Shown: one piece after another, positions 41,590-49,986 of the stretch
Layout: the number at the start of each line of letters is the position of its first letter
Position numbering within the stretch: the first letter of the stretch is position 1
Source: Paenibacillus dendritiformis
Lineage (GTDB): Bacteria; Bacillota; Bacilli; Paenibacillales; Paenibacillaceae
Assembly (NCBI RefSeq): GCF_015845845.1
Contig: NZ_LDIG01000091.1
Coordinates: 51,422-115,421 of the forward strand
Direction: 5' to 3'
DNA length: 64,000 bases
The notes under the pieces: generated by a model
Seen by the model: the letters and a program-made list of their open reading frames with translations, nothing else
The model's database searches: none
What the model was told of the DNA's origin: nothing
Program-made: the position numbers and the translations under genes

Positions 41590-41709
41590 TTATGTGGAAG
41601 GACGGTTTGGACCTTCCAGTTTTTTGTCAACCGGTATTTTGCCGCGCGTGTCGGCTGTACGGTTGGCTTCTTCCTGCTGCTTTTGTTCCTTGGAATGACT
41701 TTCTCGCAT
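41590..41709 (-). CDS. 39-aa hydrophilic peptide
   Basis: This small gene encodes a 39-residue, highly charged peptide (starts MRESHSKEQKQQEEAN, ends KKLEGPNRPST) with no hydrophobic segment. AAGGAGG lies 9 bases before its ATG and a hairpin terminator follows. It lies between the membrane protein gene at 41766 and brx. The KLEGPNRPS ending is reminiscent of small Bacillales proteins, possibly spore-associated, but I cannot name a family with confidence. Confidence 0.6.
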   Translation of the reverse strand: MRESHSKEQKQQEEANRTADTRGKIPVDKKLEGPNRPST

Positions 41710-41765
41710 CTCCATAGGCCTCCTTCATGCAGTATCGCGTCTAGTATGCGCACCTGCGGAAGAGC

Positions 41766-42524
41766 CTATCCTTCCCCCATATCCGCGGAGCGCTCCGGCG
41801 ATGAATCCGTCCGTGTCTCCGCCTTTTCCCGGTGCCGCACAACGATATATCCCGCAGCCAGCAGGACAACGCACAGCCATTGCTCCGGGGCGAGTCCCAT
41901 CCATACAGTCTCATGAGACTTCAGGAAGCTGGCAAGCATGCCGAAGGCGCCGACGGGAACGAAGGTCCACTGCGCATCCGACAGACTGCCCAATGGACGC
42001 CGTCTCATCCAGATTCCCGCCAGCCATAGCAGGGCGAGCATCGACTCGACGGGCGGCAGGCCTCTTGGCGAGATGCCGCTGGGCATCGGCAGAGCCGTAT
42101 ATCCCGGCGCCGCGCCATCCTGCACCGCGTACAGCCACCCATAAGCGGCGAGAAATGCCAGCAGCCCGTAGGCGAGCAAGTCGGACAGCACCGGATACGA
42201 CAAGCTGTGCCGTCTCATGTACACGGTCGTCCACACGATAAGGCCGAGTACAAGCAGCACATTGCCGTTCGTGGATGTCCCGCTCAAAAACAAGAGCGTG
42301 CGCGGCTGTTCCCACAAAATCGACGGTGCGTCCCACAGGAAGCCGAACTTCGCATTCAGCATGCAGAGGAAGGCAACCCCGTAGGCCCAGTCGGCATAGC
42401 GGCGATTCAATCCCTTGTCCATGCGGGCCCGGAGCGAGATGATGAGCGCCGCGATCAGGAAGGACGCGAAGCTTGCCAGTAAATCGCCGTTGATGGTCAA
42501 GCTGCCAATCTGGATTACGTTCAC
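41766..42524 (-). CDS. Multi-pass membrane protein, function unknown
   Basis: A 252-aa protein with about seven hydrophobic segments (residues 12-32, 47-63, 88-104, 117-134, 160-172, 190-206, 214-228) and a hydrophilic C-terminal tail. The opening (IGSLTINGDLLASFASFLIAA) vaguely recalls prolipoprotein diacylglyceryl transferase, but the catalytic Lgt motif is not visible. The start is GTG at 42524, with GGGAGGTGAGC. It follows the histidine kinase by 33 bases and is probably in its operon. Confidence 0.7.
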   Translation of the reverse strand: MNVIQIGSLTINGDLLASFASFLIAALIISLRARMDKGLNRRYADWAYGVAFLCMLNAKFGFLWDAPSILWEQPRTLLFLSGTSTNGNVLLVLGLIVWTTVYMRRHSLSYPVLSDLLAYGLLAFLAAYGWLYAVQDGAAPGYTALPMPSGISPRGLPPVESMLALLWLAGIWMRRRPLGSLSDAQWTFVPVGAFGMLASFLKSHETVWMGLAPEQWLCVVLLAAGYIVVRHREKAETRTDSSPERSADMGEG

Positions 42525-42557
42525 ACGCTCACCTCCCTCATCTATGATAGCGGACGA

Positions 42558-44306
42558 CTAGAGCGCGTTCAACGCTTCGAGCGGATTATGTTCCTGCCCC
42601 TGATGCGGTTCCCCCCGCCGCTTCGGATCGATATGGAAGGTGACGATGAACGTGGTCCCTCGCTCCGATGTCTCGATCTCGATCGTTCCTTCATGCCGTT
42701 CGACGATGCTCAAGCAGAGCGGCAACCCAAGTCCGGTCCCTTTGGACTTGGTCGTATAGAATGGCTCGAACAGCTTTTCCATGACAGAGTTCGGTATACC
42801 TGTCCCGGTATCGCTTACAAGGAGCTGAACGCCTTGCGGCACGGCACGCGTAGTGAGCGTCAATGTCCCTCGCTTCTCCATCGACTCCATTGATTCCAGC
42901 GCATTGCGCGACAGGTTCAGAATAAGCTGCTTCATTTCCTTCGTATCCAGGTACAGCTCCGGAATATTCTCGCCCAACTGATAGATGATCTCCTGGCCGC
43001 GCAGATTGGCATCCGCCCACAGCAGCGGCGACAACTGCTTCATTATATCGTGGAGATGGACCATTTCCTTCTCTACGATGCGGTTTTGCGCCAGCGCCAG
43101 GAAATCGTTGATGATTCCGTTGGCACGGTCGATCTCGTCCATAACGATCCGGTAATAGTCCTTCATATTGTCGGGACTCTTCTCCTGGATCAACTGCATG
43201 AACCCGCGAATGACCGCCATCGGGTTGCGGATCTCGTGCGTAATGCTGGCAGCCATCTGCCCGACCAGATGCAGCCGCTCCATGTTGCCGATCTCGGCGC
43301 GCAGCTTGGACAGCTCGGTCACATCATGGGCCATGCCGACCGCTCCGACAATCTCCCCGGTCTCTTGACTGTAGATGGACTTCGCCAGAATGTAATAATC
43401 CCGTTCGCCAAGACGAGCCACTTCGCCTTCAACCGCCCCTTTTTGCAAAGCCCATTGCAGGATAATGAACTTATTCGGCTCATCTCCCATCTTCTGCAGC
43501 AGATCCCGCAGCGGACGCCCCATTAATTGCGCCCTCGTCACGCCGGGAACCTGCATCTGAATCCCTTCGATCATCATATCGTTGAGGGCGGTGATGCGGG
43601 TCTCGGCATCGATGGCAATGACGCAAAGCGGAGCCGCATTGAGAATCTGCTTGAGCTTCTCGACCTCCTCCCGGTATTGGCGGGAGACAATCCGGTATCC
43701 CTGCTGCAGGAACGTCTTCTCCCTCGTGCCTTCCATCATATACAGCACCAAGCAGGCGGTGAGCAAAAACACGATGCCGAACAAGACGATAAAGGGAGAG
43801 CCGAGGGCTCCGACAGCGGTATCCACCGGAGCGTTCCAAAGATACGCGGCATAGACAATGCTGTACACGAGCATGCCGAGCAGCGAGAAGGAAATAATGA
43901 TGACAAGCCGCATTCGCAAGCCGGACTGACGGAATTTGTTAATGCTAATAAACAATAGCGGGGTTAAATAAATCAGGGCATCTCCCCATTGGTTCCCCGC
44001 CGGTTGATATAGTGGGAAGGCGATAATAAAAAAGGTATAGAGGGCCACCATAACCAATCCGATGCGGTATCCGCCGTACAGCACGCCCAGCATAAAAGGG
44101 ATCAGCCGGAAATCAAATGGCTGCGAAGCCTCCGCATGATGAAAGGAGAACAGGATGCACAGAAACACGGAAATCACGGAAGCCGCTCCAACAGCAAGCC
44201 GAGTCAGCAGCGGCCGCGCCGACCGAATGGAACATAGCTGGCAGGAGAACGCCGGTATACAAGCAATCAAAACTTGCAAAAGGGTTTCCTTCAAAGCGAT
44301 GTACAT
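42558..44306 (-). CDS. Membrane sensor histidine kinase with PAS domain (KinB-like)
   Basis: A 582-aa kinase: six membrane helices of the 5TM-LYT sensor type (residues about 5-205), a PAS domain (NAAPLCVIAIDAETRITALND, about 240-350), phospho-acceptor box SITHEIRNP near 360, N-box LILNLSRNALESM, G1 SDTGTGIP and G2 GTGLGLPLCLSIVERH. Architecture and motifs match sporulation kinases such as KinB/KinE that feed the phosphorelay, which would explain the absence of a response regulator. Start at 44306 has GAGGAGAG; an in-frame ATG 33 bases upstream lacks one. Confidence 0.92.
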   Translation of the reverse strand: MYIALKETLLQVLIACIPAFSCQLCSIRSARPLLTRLAVGAASVISVFLCILFSFHHAEASQPFDFRLIPFMLGVLYGGYRIGLVMVALYTFFIIAFPLYQPAGNQWGDALIYLTPLLFISINKFRQSGLRMRLVIIISFSLLGMLVYSIVYAAYLWNAPVDTAVGALGSPFIVLFGIVFLLTACLVLYMMEGTREKTFLQQGYRIVSRQYREEVEKLKQILNAAPLCVIAIDAETRITALNDMMIEGIQMQVPGVTRAQLMGRPLRDLLQKMGDEPNKFIILQWALQKGAVEGEVARLGERDYYILAKSIYSQETGEIVGAVGMAHDVTELSKLRAEIGNMERLHLVGQMAASITHEIRNPMAVIRGFMQLIQEKSPDNMKDYYRIVMDEIDRANGIINDFLALAQNRIVEKEMVHLHDIMKQLSPLLWADANLRGQEIIYQLGENIPELYLDTKEMKQLILNLSRNALESMESMEKRGTLTLTTRAVPQGVQLLVSDTGTGIPNSVMEKLFEPFYTTKSKGTGLGLPLCLSIVERHEGTIEIETSERGTTFIVTFHIDPKRRGEPHQGQEHNPLEALNAL

Positions 44307-44451
44307 GCTTTCTCTCCTCTGGCATGTTGTGGAATGCATTGATTAAAACATAAATGCCCTAGTTTGACAATGGAGCAAACCAACCTTTTAGGCATTTTTC
44401 TACATAATGCGATACAATAAGGGACGAAACGACGGTGAAGGAGCATACGAC

Positions 44452-45714
44452 ATGAAAGAGACCGATATTATAGTTATCGGCGGCGGACCGTCAGGATTGA
44501 TGGCCTGTATTGCTGCTGCGGGGGAAGGCGCGAACGTGCTGCTGATCGACAAAGGGGACAAGCTGGGCCGCAAGCTCGGCATTTCGGGCGGCGGGCGCTG
44601 CAACGTAACGAATAATAAAGAGTTGGATGAACTGATTCGTCATATTCCGGGAAACGGGAGATTTTTATACAGCGCGTTTTCACATTTCAATAATCGGGAT
44701 ATTATCCGCTTCTTCGAGGGACTCGGCATCGCGCTGAAGGAGGAGGACAACGGCCGGATGTTCCCGGTGTCGGACAAGGCAAAGACCGTGGTAGAAGCGC
44801 TTATCGGGGAAGTCCGCCAGCGGGGCGTCGCGATCATGACCAACCGGCCCGTGTCCGAGGTGCTCTACGCTGATGGCGCCGTGGAAGGCGTCCGCCTGCC
44901 GGATGGCACGATCATCCGCGCAAAAGCGGTTATCGTCGCGACGGGAGGCAAGTCCGTTCCCCGCACGGGCTCTACCGGCGATGGCTATCCTTGGGCCGAG
45001 GCTGCCGGGCATACGATCACCGAGCTGTATCCGACGGAGGTGCCGCTGACCTCGCAGGCATATTTTATCCGCGAAAAGCTGCTGCAGGGCTTATCGCTTC
45101 AAGATATCCGTCTTACCGTGTGGAACGCCAAGGGCAAAAAGATCATTGAGCATGATGGAGATCTCCTCTTCACGCATTTCGGGCTGTCCGGCCCGGCCGC
45201 GCTTCGCTGCAGCCAGTTCGTCGTCAAGGAGCGAAAGCGAACCGGGCAAGAGACAGTGCTGCTGACCATCAACATGAAGCCGGAGCTCAGTCCGGAGGAG
45301 CTGGAGCGGCAGCTAATGGAACGGTGGAGCCAGGAACCGAAGAAGGCGATCAAAAACGTGCTCAGACACCTCGTCCCCGAGCGGATGGTGCCCATCCTGC
45401 TCGAGCAGGCCGGCATCGAGGAGAGCGTGACCCGCGATCATATTCGCAAGCAGCCGCTCCAAGAGCTGTGCCGGCTGATTACGGCCTTCCCCGTCAAGGT
45501 GAACGGCACCTTGTCTCTGGAGGACGCGTTCGTTACGGGAGGCGGCGTCAATTTGAAGGAGATCGACCCGCGCACGATGGAGTCGAAGCTGATGCGGGGG
45601 CTGTTTTTCTGCGGGGAGATTCTTGATGTGCACGGGTATACGGGCGGCTATAACATTACGGCAGCATTCGCTACCGGATATACGGCCGGCAAGCATGCCG
45701 CTGCCCTCCAATAA
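44452..45714 (+). CDS. BaiN/HI0933-family flavoprotein
   Basis: A 420-aa FAD-dependent oxidoreductase of the HI0933/YtfP/BaiN family. The N-terminal dinucleotide fold is [18 protein letters not shown] (residues 6-23), followed by [18 protein letters not shown], the family signature; the C-terminus has [25 protein letters not shown], which contacts FAD. The physiological substrate is uncertain in Bacillales. Start at 44452 has GAAGGAG. Single gene, divergent from the kinase. Confidence 0.94.
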   Translation: MKETDIIVIGGGPSGLMACIAAAGEGANVLLIDKGDKLGRKLGISGGGRCNVTNNKELDELIRHIPGNGRFLYSAFSHFNNRDIIRFFEGLGIALKEEDNGRMFPVSDKAKTVVEALIGEVRQRGVAIMTNRPVSEVLYADGAVEGVRLPDGTIIRAKAVIVATGGKSVPRTGSTGDGYPWAEAAGHTITELYPTEVPLTSQAYFIREKLLQGLSLQDIRLTVWNAKGKKIIEHDGDLLFTHFGLSGPAALRCSQFVVKERKRTGQETVLLTINMKPELSPEELERQLMERWSQEPKKAIKNVLRHLVPERMVPILLEQAGIEESVTRDHIRKQPLQELCRLITAFPVKVNGTLSLEDAFVTGGGVNLKEIDPRTMESKLMRGLFFCGEILDVHGYTGGYNITAAFATGYTAGKHAAALQ

Positions 45715-45720
45715 GCAGCA

Positions 45721-45757
45721 AAGCGGCTCCACTCCCCGCCGGGGAGCGAAGCCGCTT
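45721..45757 (+). terminator. Intrinsic terminator after flavoprotein gene
   Basis: AAGCGGCT (45721-45728) pairs with AGCCGCTT (45750-45757), enclosing CCCC/GGGG; a short T-rich tail follows. It lies between convergent genes and may serve both. Confidence 0.6.
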
Positions 45758-45768
45758 CTTGCGTTGCC

Positions 45769-46173
45769 CTAGATATGAATCCCTCCAGGGAACTGGTTCG
45801 TATCGTCATTCCAGCCCATCGCGTCCTCTTCCCGCGCCGCGAGATCATCATGACTCGATGCGGCCAATGCATACCGGTCGTCGTCTGCCCAATCCTCATT
45901 GATCACATGCGCCGGAATCGGAATGAGATCGATATTATAGGCATCATTCACGATCGCGGATTCGGTCATATCTCCCTCTTCCACAAGCGTGCCGCCGTGA
46001 GCCTCGGCAATCTCCATCGCTGAGGTCAGATCTCGCTTCTCCACATGAATATGAAGCTCCGTGCGGTGATCGCCGTCATACACCGGCTCATAGCCGAGCT
46101 CTTCCAAGGTGTCGAAGGCCAATCGGGCACTCGCGGCATCCGGGAACCGGAACCGGATAGCGGCTGCTTCCAT
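45769..46173 (-). CDS. Conserved hypothetical protein, acidic
   Basis: A 134-aa soluble protein. Residues 1-65 look like a small ferredoxin-like alpha/beta unit (IRFRFPDAASARLAFDTLEELGY, then ELHIHVEKRDLTSAMEIAEAHGG); the rest is acidic and poorly structured (ADDDRYAL, DDLAAREEDAMGW). I do not recognise a named family. Start at 46173 follows GAGGAGGGC; a longer frame begins 45 bases upstream. It is not coupled to neighbours. Confidence 0.7.
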   Translation of the reverse strand: MEAAAIRFRFPDAASARLAFDTLEELGYEPVYDGDHRTELHIHVEKRDLTSAMEIAEAHGGTLVEEGDMTESAIVNDAYNIDLIPIPAHVINEDWADDDRYALAASSHDDLAAREEDAMGWNDDTNQFPGGIHI

Positions 46174-46244
46174 GTCTTGCCCTCCTCTTTCTCCGCTTTG
46201 GACATAATATGCCCGCAAGACCGGAATCTCATCCGTTCATCGCT

Positions 46245-47546
46245 TCACGCGCCGAATTGGCTCCCCTTTTCTTCCTTCTCTTCCTTCGTCTTCTGCTTCC
46301 AGCCCTTGATCTGCACGATGACGGTTCCAATCGCGCCGGCGGCCAGTCCTCCTGCAAGCCCCATGCCGACTGCCGGCAGCGGCGGCGCAATGAACAGTCC
46401 GCCTGCCAGCGCCCACAGGAAGCCGGGAACGGCCGCCAGCACCTGAACCATATGCGCCGCCGCATTCTGCAGGTGAGAGGATCGGAACGAGAACATCGAA
46501 GGCACGTCTCCCTCAATGAATTCCCTCCAATATGAGCTTAGCCAGTAACTTAGTACGCCGCACAGGACAGGAACGATTAAATAGTACAAGGTTGACAGGG
46601 ACATGACGGAGGCAACGACCGCGGACAAGCCAACCCCAATGAACTGGAGATAAAACATAACATGATTGCGGCTGCGGAGGAGCGACTTGACGGCCAAAGA
46701 GCCGATGATCTGCCCTCCGTTCTTCCGCTTCATGAAATAGCCCGAGCGCGGGAATAGCAAGCCCCGCTTCCGCTTGCGCCGCACGGGCTTGTCCATGCTC
46801 TGCGAGAGCAGCAGCGCGGTCAGTCTCATCCGTGCCTGGCTCTCCAGCTCGACATCCCGCTCGAAGGCATGGGTGACACGCAGGCGATACCGCACAGAGG
46901 GCACGGCAAGGGCACAAAGCAGCAGCGCCCCGGCCAACGGCAGCGCAGGATAAATGGACAAGAGATAGGTGAGGCCGCGGAAAGCGGCAATCGCCGCAAG
47001 GCCGGTCAATATGCCGAGCCCGCCGCGCCGCCAGCCATGCCATTCCGTCTGCACGCGGTTGCGAACGCAGGCCGTTAATACGGCCAAGGAGGCGATCCCG
47101 GCGCCCAAAGCGGCCAACTCCCCTGCAGTCAGGCCGTATCCCTTGATCAGCCAAGGGGCTGCCACAACGGCGATAAGTCCAGTCATCACGATGCTGCGTA
47201 CCGTGTACATGAGCACTCCGAAGGCGGCCAGCCGGCTCCACCACGCTTTCTTCTGCCTGAGGAACAGAACGTCGCCCGCTTCGCTCCACGTATGAAGCGC
47301 GCCGGACAGCACCGGGAGGAGGAAGGGCAGCAGCCATATTTCTCTCGGTATCGCAATCCATGCTGCCGGTAATGGCAGCGTCCACCAATCATAGTAGAAC
47401 TTAATCCCGAGCAGCAGCGCCGGAATGGCAATGTAGAGCCACACGGTCCAATCCAGCGCGGACCGCAGCGCCTTCCATTGATAGGCAGCATTCGTCGACC
47501 ACCGGTACAGAGCGAGCCTCCACGGCCCGGAATACGGCCGCTTCAC
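46245..47546 (-). CDS. ecsB: ABC transporter permease EcsB
   Basis: A 433-aa EcsB-type ABC permease with about ten membrane helices in the family arrangement: N-terminal basic entry, paired helices near 35-80 and 108-165, a cytoplasmic RKRKRGLLFPRSGYF segment, then C-terminal helices. In Bacillus EcsAB affects intramembrane proteolysis by RasP, secretion and competence; in others it exports linear peptides. It starts 4 bases inside ecsA (ATGA overlap). Confidence 0.9.
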   Translation of the reverse strand: MKRPYSGPWRLALYRWSTNAAYQWKALRSALDWTVWLYIAIPALLLGIKFYYDWWTLPLPAAWIAIPREIWLLPFLLPVLSGALHTWSEAGDVLFLRQKKAWWSRLAAFGVLMYTVRSIVMTGLIAVVAAPWLIKGYGLTAGELAALGAGIASLAVLTACVRNRVQTEWHGWRRGGLGILTGLAAIAAFRGLTYLLSIYPALPLAGALLLCALAVPSVRYRLRVTHAFERDVELESQARMRLTALLLSQSMDKPVRRKRKRGLLFPRSGYFMKRKNGGQIIGSLAVKSLLRSRNHVMFYLQFIGVGLSAVVASVMSLSTLYYLIVPVLCGVLSYWLSSYWREFIEGDVPSMFSFRSSHLQNAAAHMVQVLAAVPGFLWALAGGLFIAPPLPAVGMGLAGGLAAGAIGTVIVQIKGWKQKTKEEKEEKGSQFGA

Positions 47547-48241
47547 GTCAGCACCTCGAAGCAGTCGAACAGCGTCCCTTCCGGCAGCCCGCTCGCTGCG
47601 CGTACTTCATCCAAGGTTCCGGAAGCGACGATACGCCCTTGATGGATCAGCACAAAAGAGTCGCAGACCCGCTCCGCCGTATCCAGCACATGCGTGCTCA
47701 TGAGGACGCCGGCTCCCCGCTTCCGCTCCTCCTCCAGCATCCGGAGGAAGCGCCGGGTAGCCCGCGGATCAAGGCCGACGAACGGCTCGTCCACGATATA
47801 TAAGGAAGGCTTGAGCAGGAAGGCGATAATTAACATCAGCTTCTGCTGCATGCCTTTGGAAAAGCTGGCCGGCAAATGATGCTTCACCTCGGTTAATTGA
47901 AAGATGCCCAGCAGCTCCTCCGCCCGCTCCCGGAAATCGGCTTCCGGGAGCTCATGGGCGGCGGCGGCCAGTTCCAGATGCTCCCACAGCGTCATCGAGT
48001 CATACAGGACGGGCTGCTCCGGCACATAGGCATATGTCCCCGTTCCGTCCCCGATGCGAATGGCCCCCTTGACCTCGCGCATAATGCCGAGGATGGACTT
48101 GATGGTCGTGCTCTTGCCGGCCCCGTTCGGCCCGATAAGTCCGACAAGCTCCCCAGCGTTCACTTGAAAGGAAATGTTGCGAATCGTTGGCTCACCTTTG
48201 TCATAGCCCGCCTCTTCGATTCGTGTATCCAATACGATCAT
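47543..48241 (-). CDS. ecsA: ABC transporter ATP-binding protein EcsA
   Basis: A 232-aa ATPase: Walker A GPNGAGKST (residues 36-44), the short signature SFSKGMQQKLMLI (instead of LSGGQ) near 128, Walker B LYIVDEPFVGLDP near 148. The signature and its EcsB partner identify it. Start at 48241 has AAGAAGGTG. No hit-like (HIT) gene is adjacent as in some genomes. Confidence 0.92.
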   Translation of the reverse strand: MIVLDTRIEEAGYDKGEPTIRNISFQVNAGELVGLIGPNGAGKSTTIKSILGIMREVKGAIRIGDGTGTYAYVPEQPVLYDSMTLWEHLELAAAAHELPEADFRERAEELLGIFQLTEVKHHLPASFSKGMQQKLMLIIAFLLKPSLYIVDEPFVGLDPRATRRFLRMLEEERKRGAGVLMSTHVLDTAERVCDSFVLIHQGRIVASGTLDEVRAASGLPEGTLFDCFEVLT

Positions 48242-48279
48242 ACCGACACCTTCTTCTAGCTTGCTCGTTCCCTTACGGC

Positions 48280-49269
48280 TTAGGGCACCAAGAGAACGAT
48301 TTTTCCTACATTTTCATTACGTTCCATCCGCTGATGCGCTTCATTTATTTGTTCGGGCCGCCATACCGAATCGATGACCGGCAGACACTCGCCGCGCTCC
48401 AGCCATTCCCCGGCGAAGCTCCGGAACGCCTTCGTCAGTTCGCTCTTGCGCTTCGGAGGCAAGCCGCGCAGCGTGCTCCCGATGACATGCAAGCGGCGCA
48501 GCATGACGGACATGAAGTCCACCTCCGCCTTCGAGCCGCCCAGCGTACCGATCAGGATCAGCCTCCCGTCCATCGCCATGCAGCGCACATGATCATTCCA
48601 ATACGTGGCGCATACCGGATCCAACACGACATTCACGCCGGCGCCCTCCGTCCAGGAGAGCACCGTCTCCGCTAACGGCTCGGTCTTATAGTTCAAGACG
48701 AACTCCGCCCCCAACGATTTCAGCCGCTCGCATTTCTCCTCCGTTCCGGCCGTGGCGGCGACTCTCGCCCCCGCAGCCCGCGCGAGCTGAATCGCAGCCG
48801 TTCCCACGCCGCTCGCCCCGGCATGGATGAGCACCGATTCCCCGGCTGCCAGCTTCCCGAGTTGGAACAGATTCAAATAGGCGGTCAAATAAGCCTCCGG
48901 CAGTGCCGCCGCCTGTTCCAAGGTGAGCGCCGCCGGGACGGGCATCGCCATATCGGCCGGGATGACCGCATACTGGGCATAGCCTCCTCCCGGAAGCAGC
49001 GCCGCCACCCGGTCTCCCGCCTTCCATCCGGTCACGCCTGGGCCTACGGCCTCTACCGTTCCCGCCATTTCCAGGCCAAGCACGGGAGACGCTCCTTCCG
49101 GCACCGGATATTTCCCGCGCTTCTGCAGCAGATCGGCCCGATTCAGCGCCGTGGCATGCACCCGGACAAGCAATTCCCCCTCGCCCCAGCGCGGAACCTC
49201 CATCTCTTTCCAGGTCAATTGAAGATCCGGTTCCACATGACAAGCGAGCATGTTTTTCGCATAGGTCAT
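48280..49269 (-). CDS. NAD(P)H quinone oxidoreductase, PIG3 type
   Basis: A 329-aa zinc-free medium-chain dehydrogenase: the N-terminal GroES-like domain has ALNRADLLQKRGKYP and the Rossmann region HAGASGVGTAAIQLARAAGA near 148. The sequence fits the PIG3/TP53I3-type NAD(P)H:quinone oxidoreductases. It is divergent from a MarR-family gene (49455), which suggests electrophile- or quinone-responsive control. Start has AGGAGGCGG. Confidence 0.92.
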   Translation of the reverse strand: MTYAKNMLACHVEPDLQLTWKEMEVPRWGEGELLVRVHATALNRADLLQKRGKYPVPEGASPVLGLEMAGTVEAVGPGVTGWKAGDRVAALLPGGGYAQYAVIPADMAMPVPAALTLEQAAALPEAYLTAYLNLFQLGKLAAGESVLIHAGASGVGTAAIQLARAAGARVAATAGTEEKCERLKSLGAEFVLNYKTEPLAETVLSWTEGAGVNVVLDPVCATYWNDHVRCMAMDGRLILIGTLGGSKAEVDFMSVMLRRLHVIGSTLRGLPPKRKSELTKAFRSFAGEWLERGECLPVIDSVWRPEQINEAHQRMERNENVGKIVLLVP

Positions 49270-49454
49270 TCTTTTTCCGCCTCCTTACGTATCTCCTCTC
49301 CATTATTGACCGAATGGAGCGGAAAGATCGCGATCAAATTTAATATTCAAAATTTTCTGCACTTTTTAACCGAAAGTGTGATCTATGACATGTTGGACAT
49401 CATCCTAAGCTTATACGATGAAGATGTAACCAGTAAAGCGAGGTGGAAAGGACT

Positions 49455-49928
49455 ATGTCTGAACGGGCGCAACGCGACACCGATGAAGCCCTTCATTTGT
49501 TCCGCGTATTCTCCAAAGCGTTCAAGAGCGTCTCCGATCATGCCGCTGCAGGCTGCAAAAAACAAGGCTACAACCCGACCGACTTTGCCGTACTCGAAAT
49601 GCTCTATCATAAAGGACCACAGCCGATACAACAAATTGGAGCGAAGCTGCTGCTGCAAAGCGGCAATGTCACCTATGTCATCGACAAGCTCGTGCGCAAC
49701 GGGCTGGTGCAGCGCCACCCTTGCTCCAAGGATCGGCGCGTCATTTTCGCCGAATTGACGGAACAGGGCCGGACAGAGATGCAGAATATTTTGCCGAAGC
49801 AGGCTCAGACCCTGCGCCGGGCATTAAGCGGACTGACCCTGGAAGAGAAAGCGCAAGCGATCATTCTGCTCAAAAAGCTGGGCATCCAAGCGGAAAAGCT
49901 CAGCCTTGTCACAAAAAAAGAGGGGTAA
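49455..49928 (+). CDS. MarR-family transcriptional regulator
   Basis: A 157-aa winged-helix MarR regulator: recognition region QIGAKLLLQSGNVTYVIDKLVRNGLVQR and wing KDRRVIFAELTEQG. It has two cysteines (about C33 in AAGCKKQG and C90 in HPCSKDRR), so thiol-based sensing is possible. Start at 49455 is chosen for GAGGTGG upstream; a GTG 12 bases earlier is the alternative. It probably represses the divergent quinone oxidoreductase. Confidence 0.9.
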   Translation: MSERAQRDTDEALHLFRVFSKAFKSVSDHAAAGCKKQGYNPTDFAVLEMLYHKGPQPIQQIGAKLLLQSGNVTYVIDKLVRNGLVQRHPCSKDRRVIFAELTEQGRTEMQNILPKQAQTLRRALSGLTLEEKAQAIILLKKLGIQAEKLSLVTKKEG

Positions 49929-49934
49929 CACGAG

Positions 49935-49976
49935 AAAGAAACGGCCGCGGTTGCGAATGCCGTTTCTTTGCTTCTT
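49935..49976. terminator. Bidirectional terminator between MarR gene and GGDEF-EAL gene
   Basis: AAAGAAACGGC pairs with GCCGTTTCTTT (11 bp) around a 13-nt loop, with T-rich sequence after it on the plus strand. It lies between convergent stops. Confidence 0.8.
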
Positions 49977-49986
49977 ATCCCGTATT

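Noticed and set aside
49270..49454. MhqR/YodB-type operator in the quinone oxidoreductase-MarR gap
   Set aside because: The known TATCTCGAATTC-like inverted repeat was not found; only AT-rich sequence is visible.
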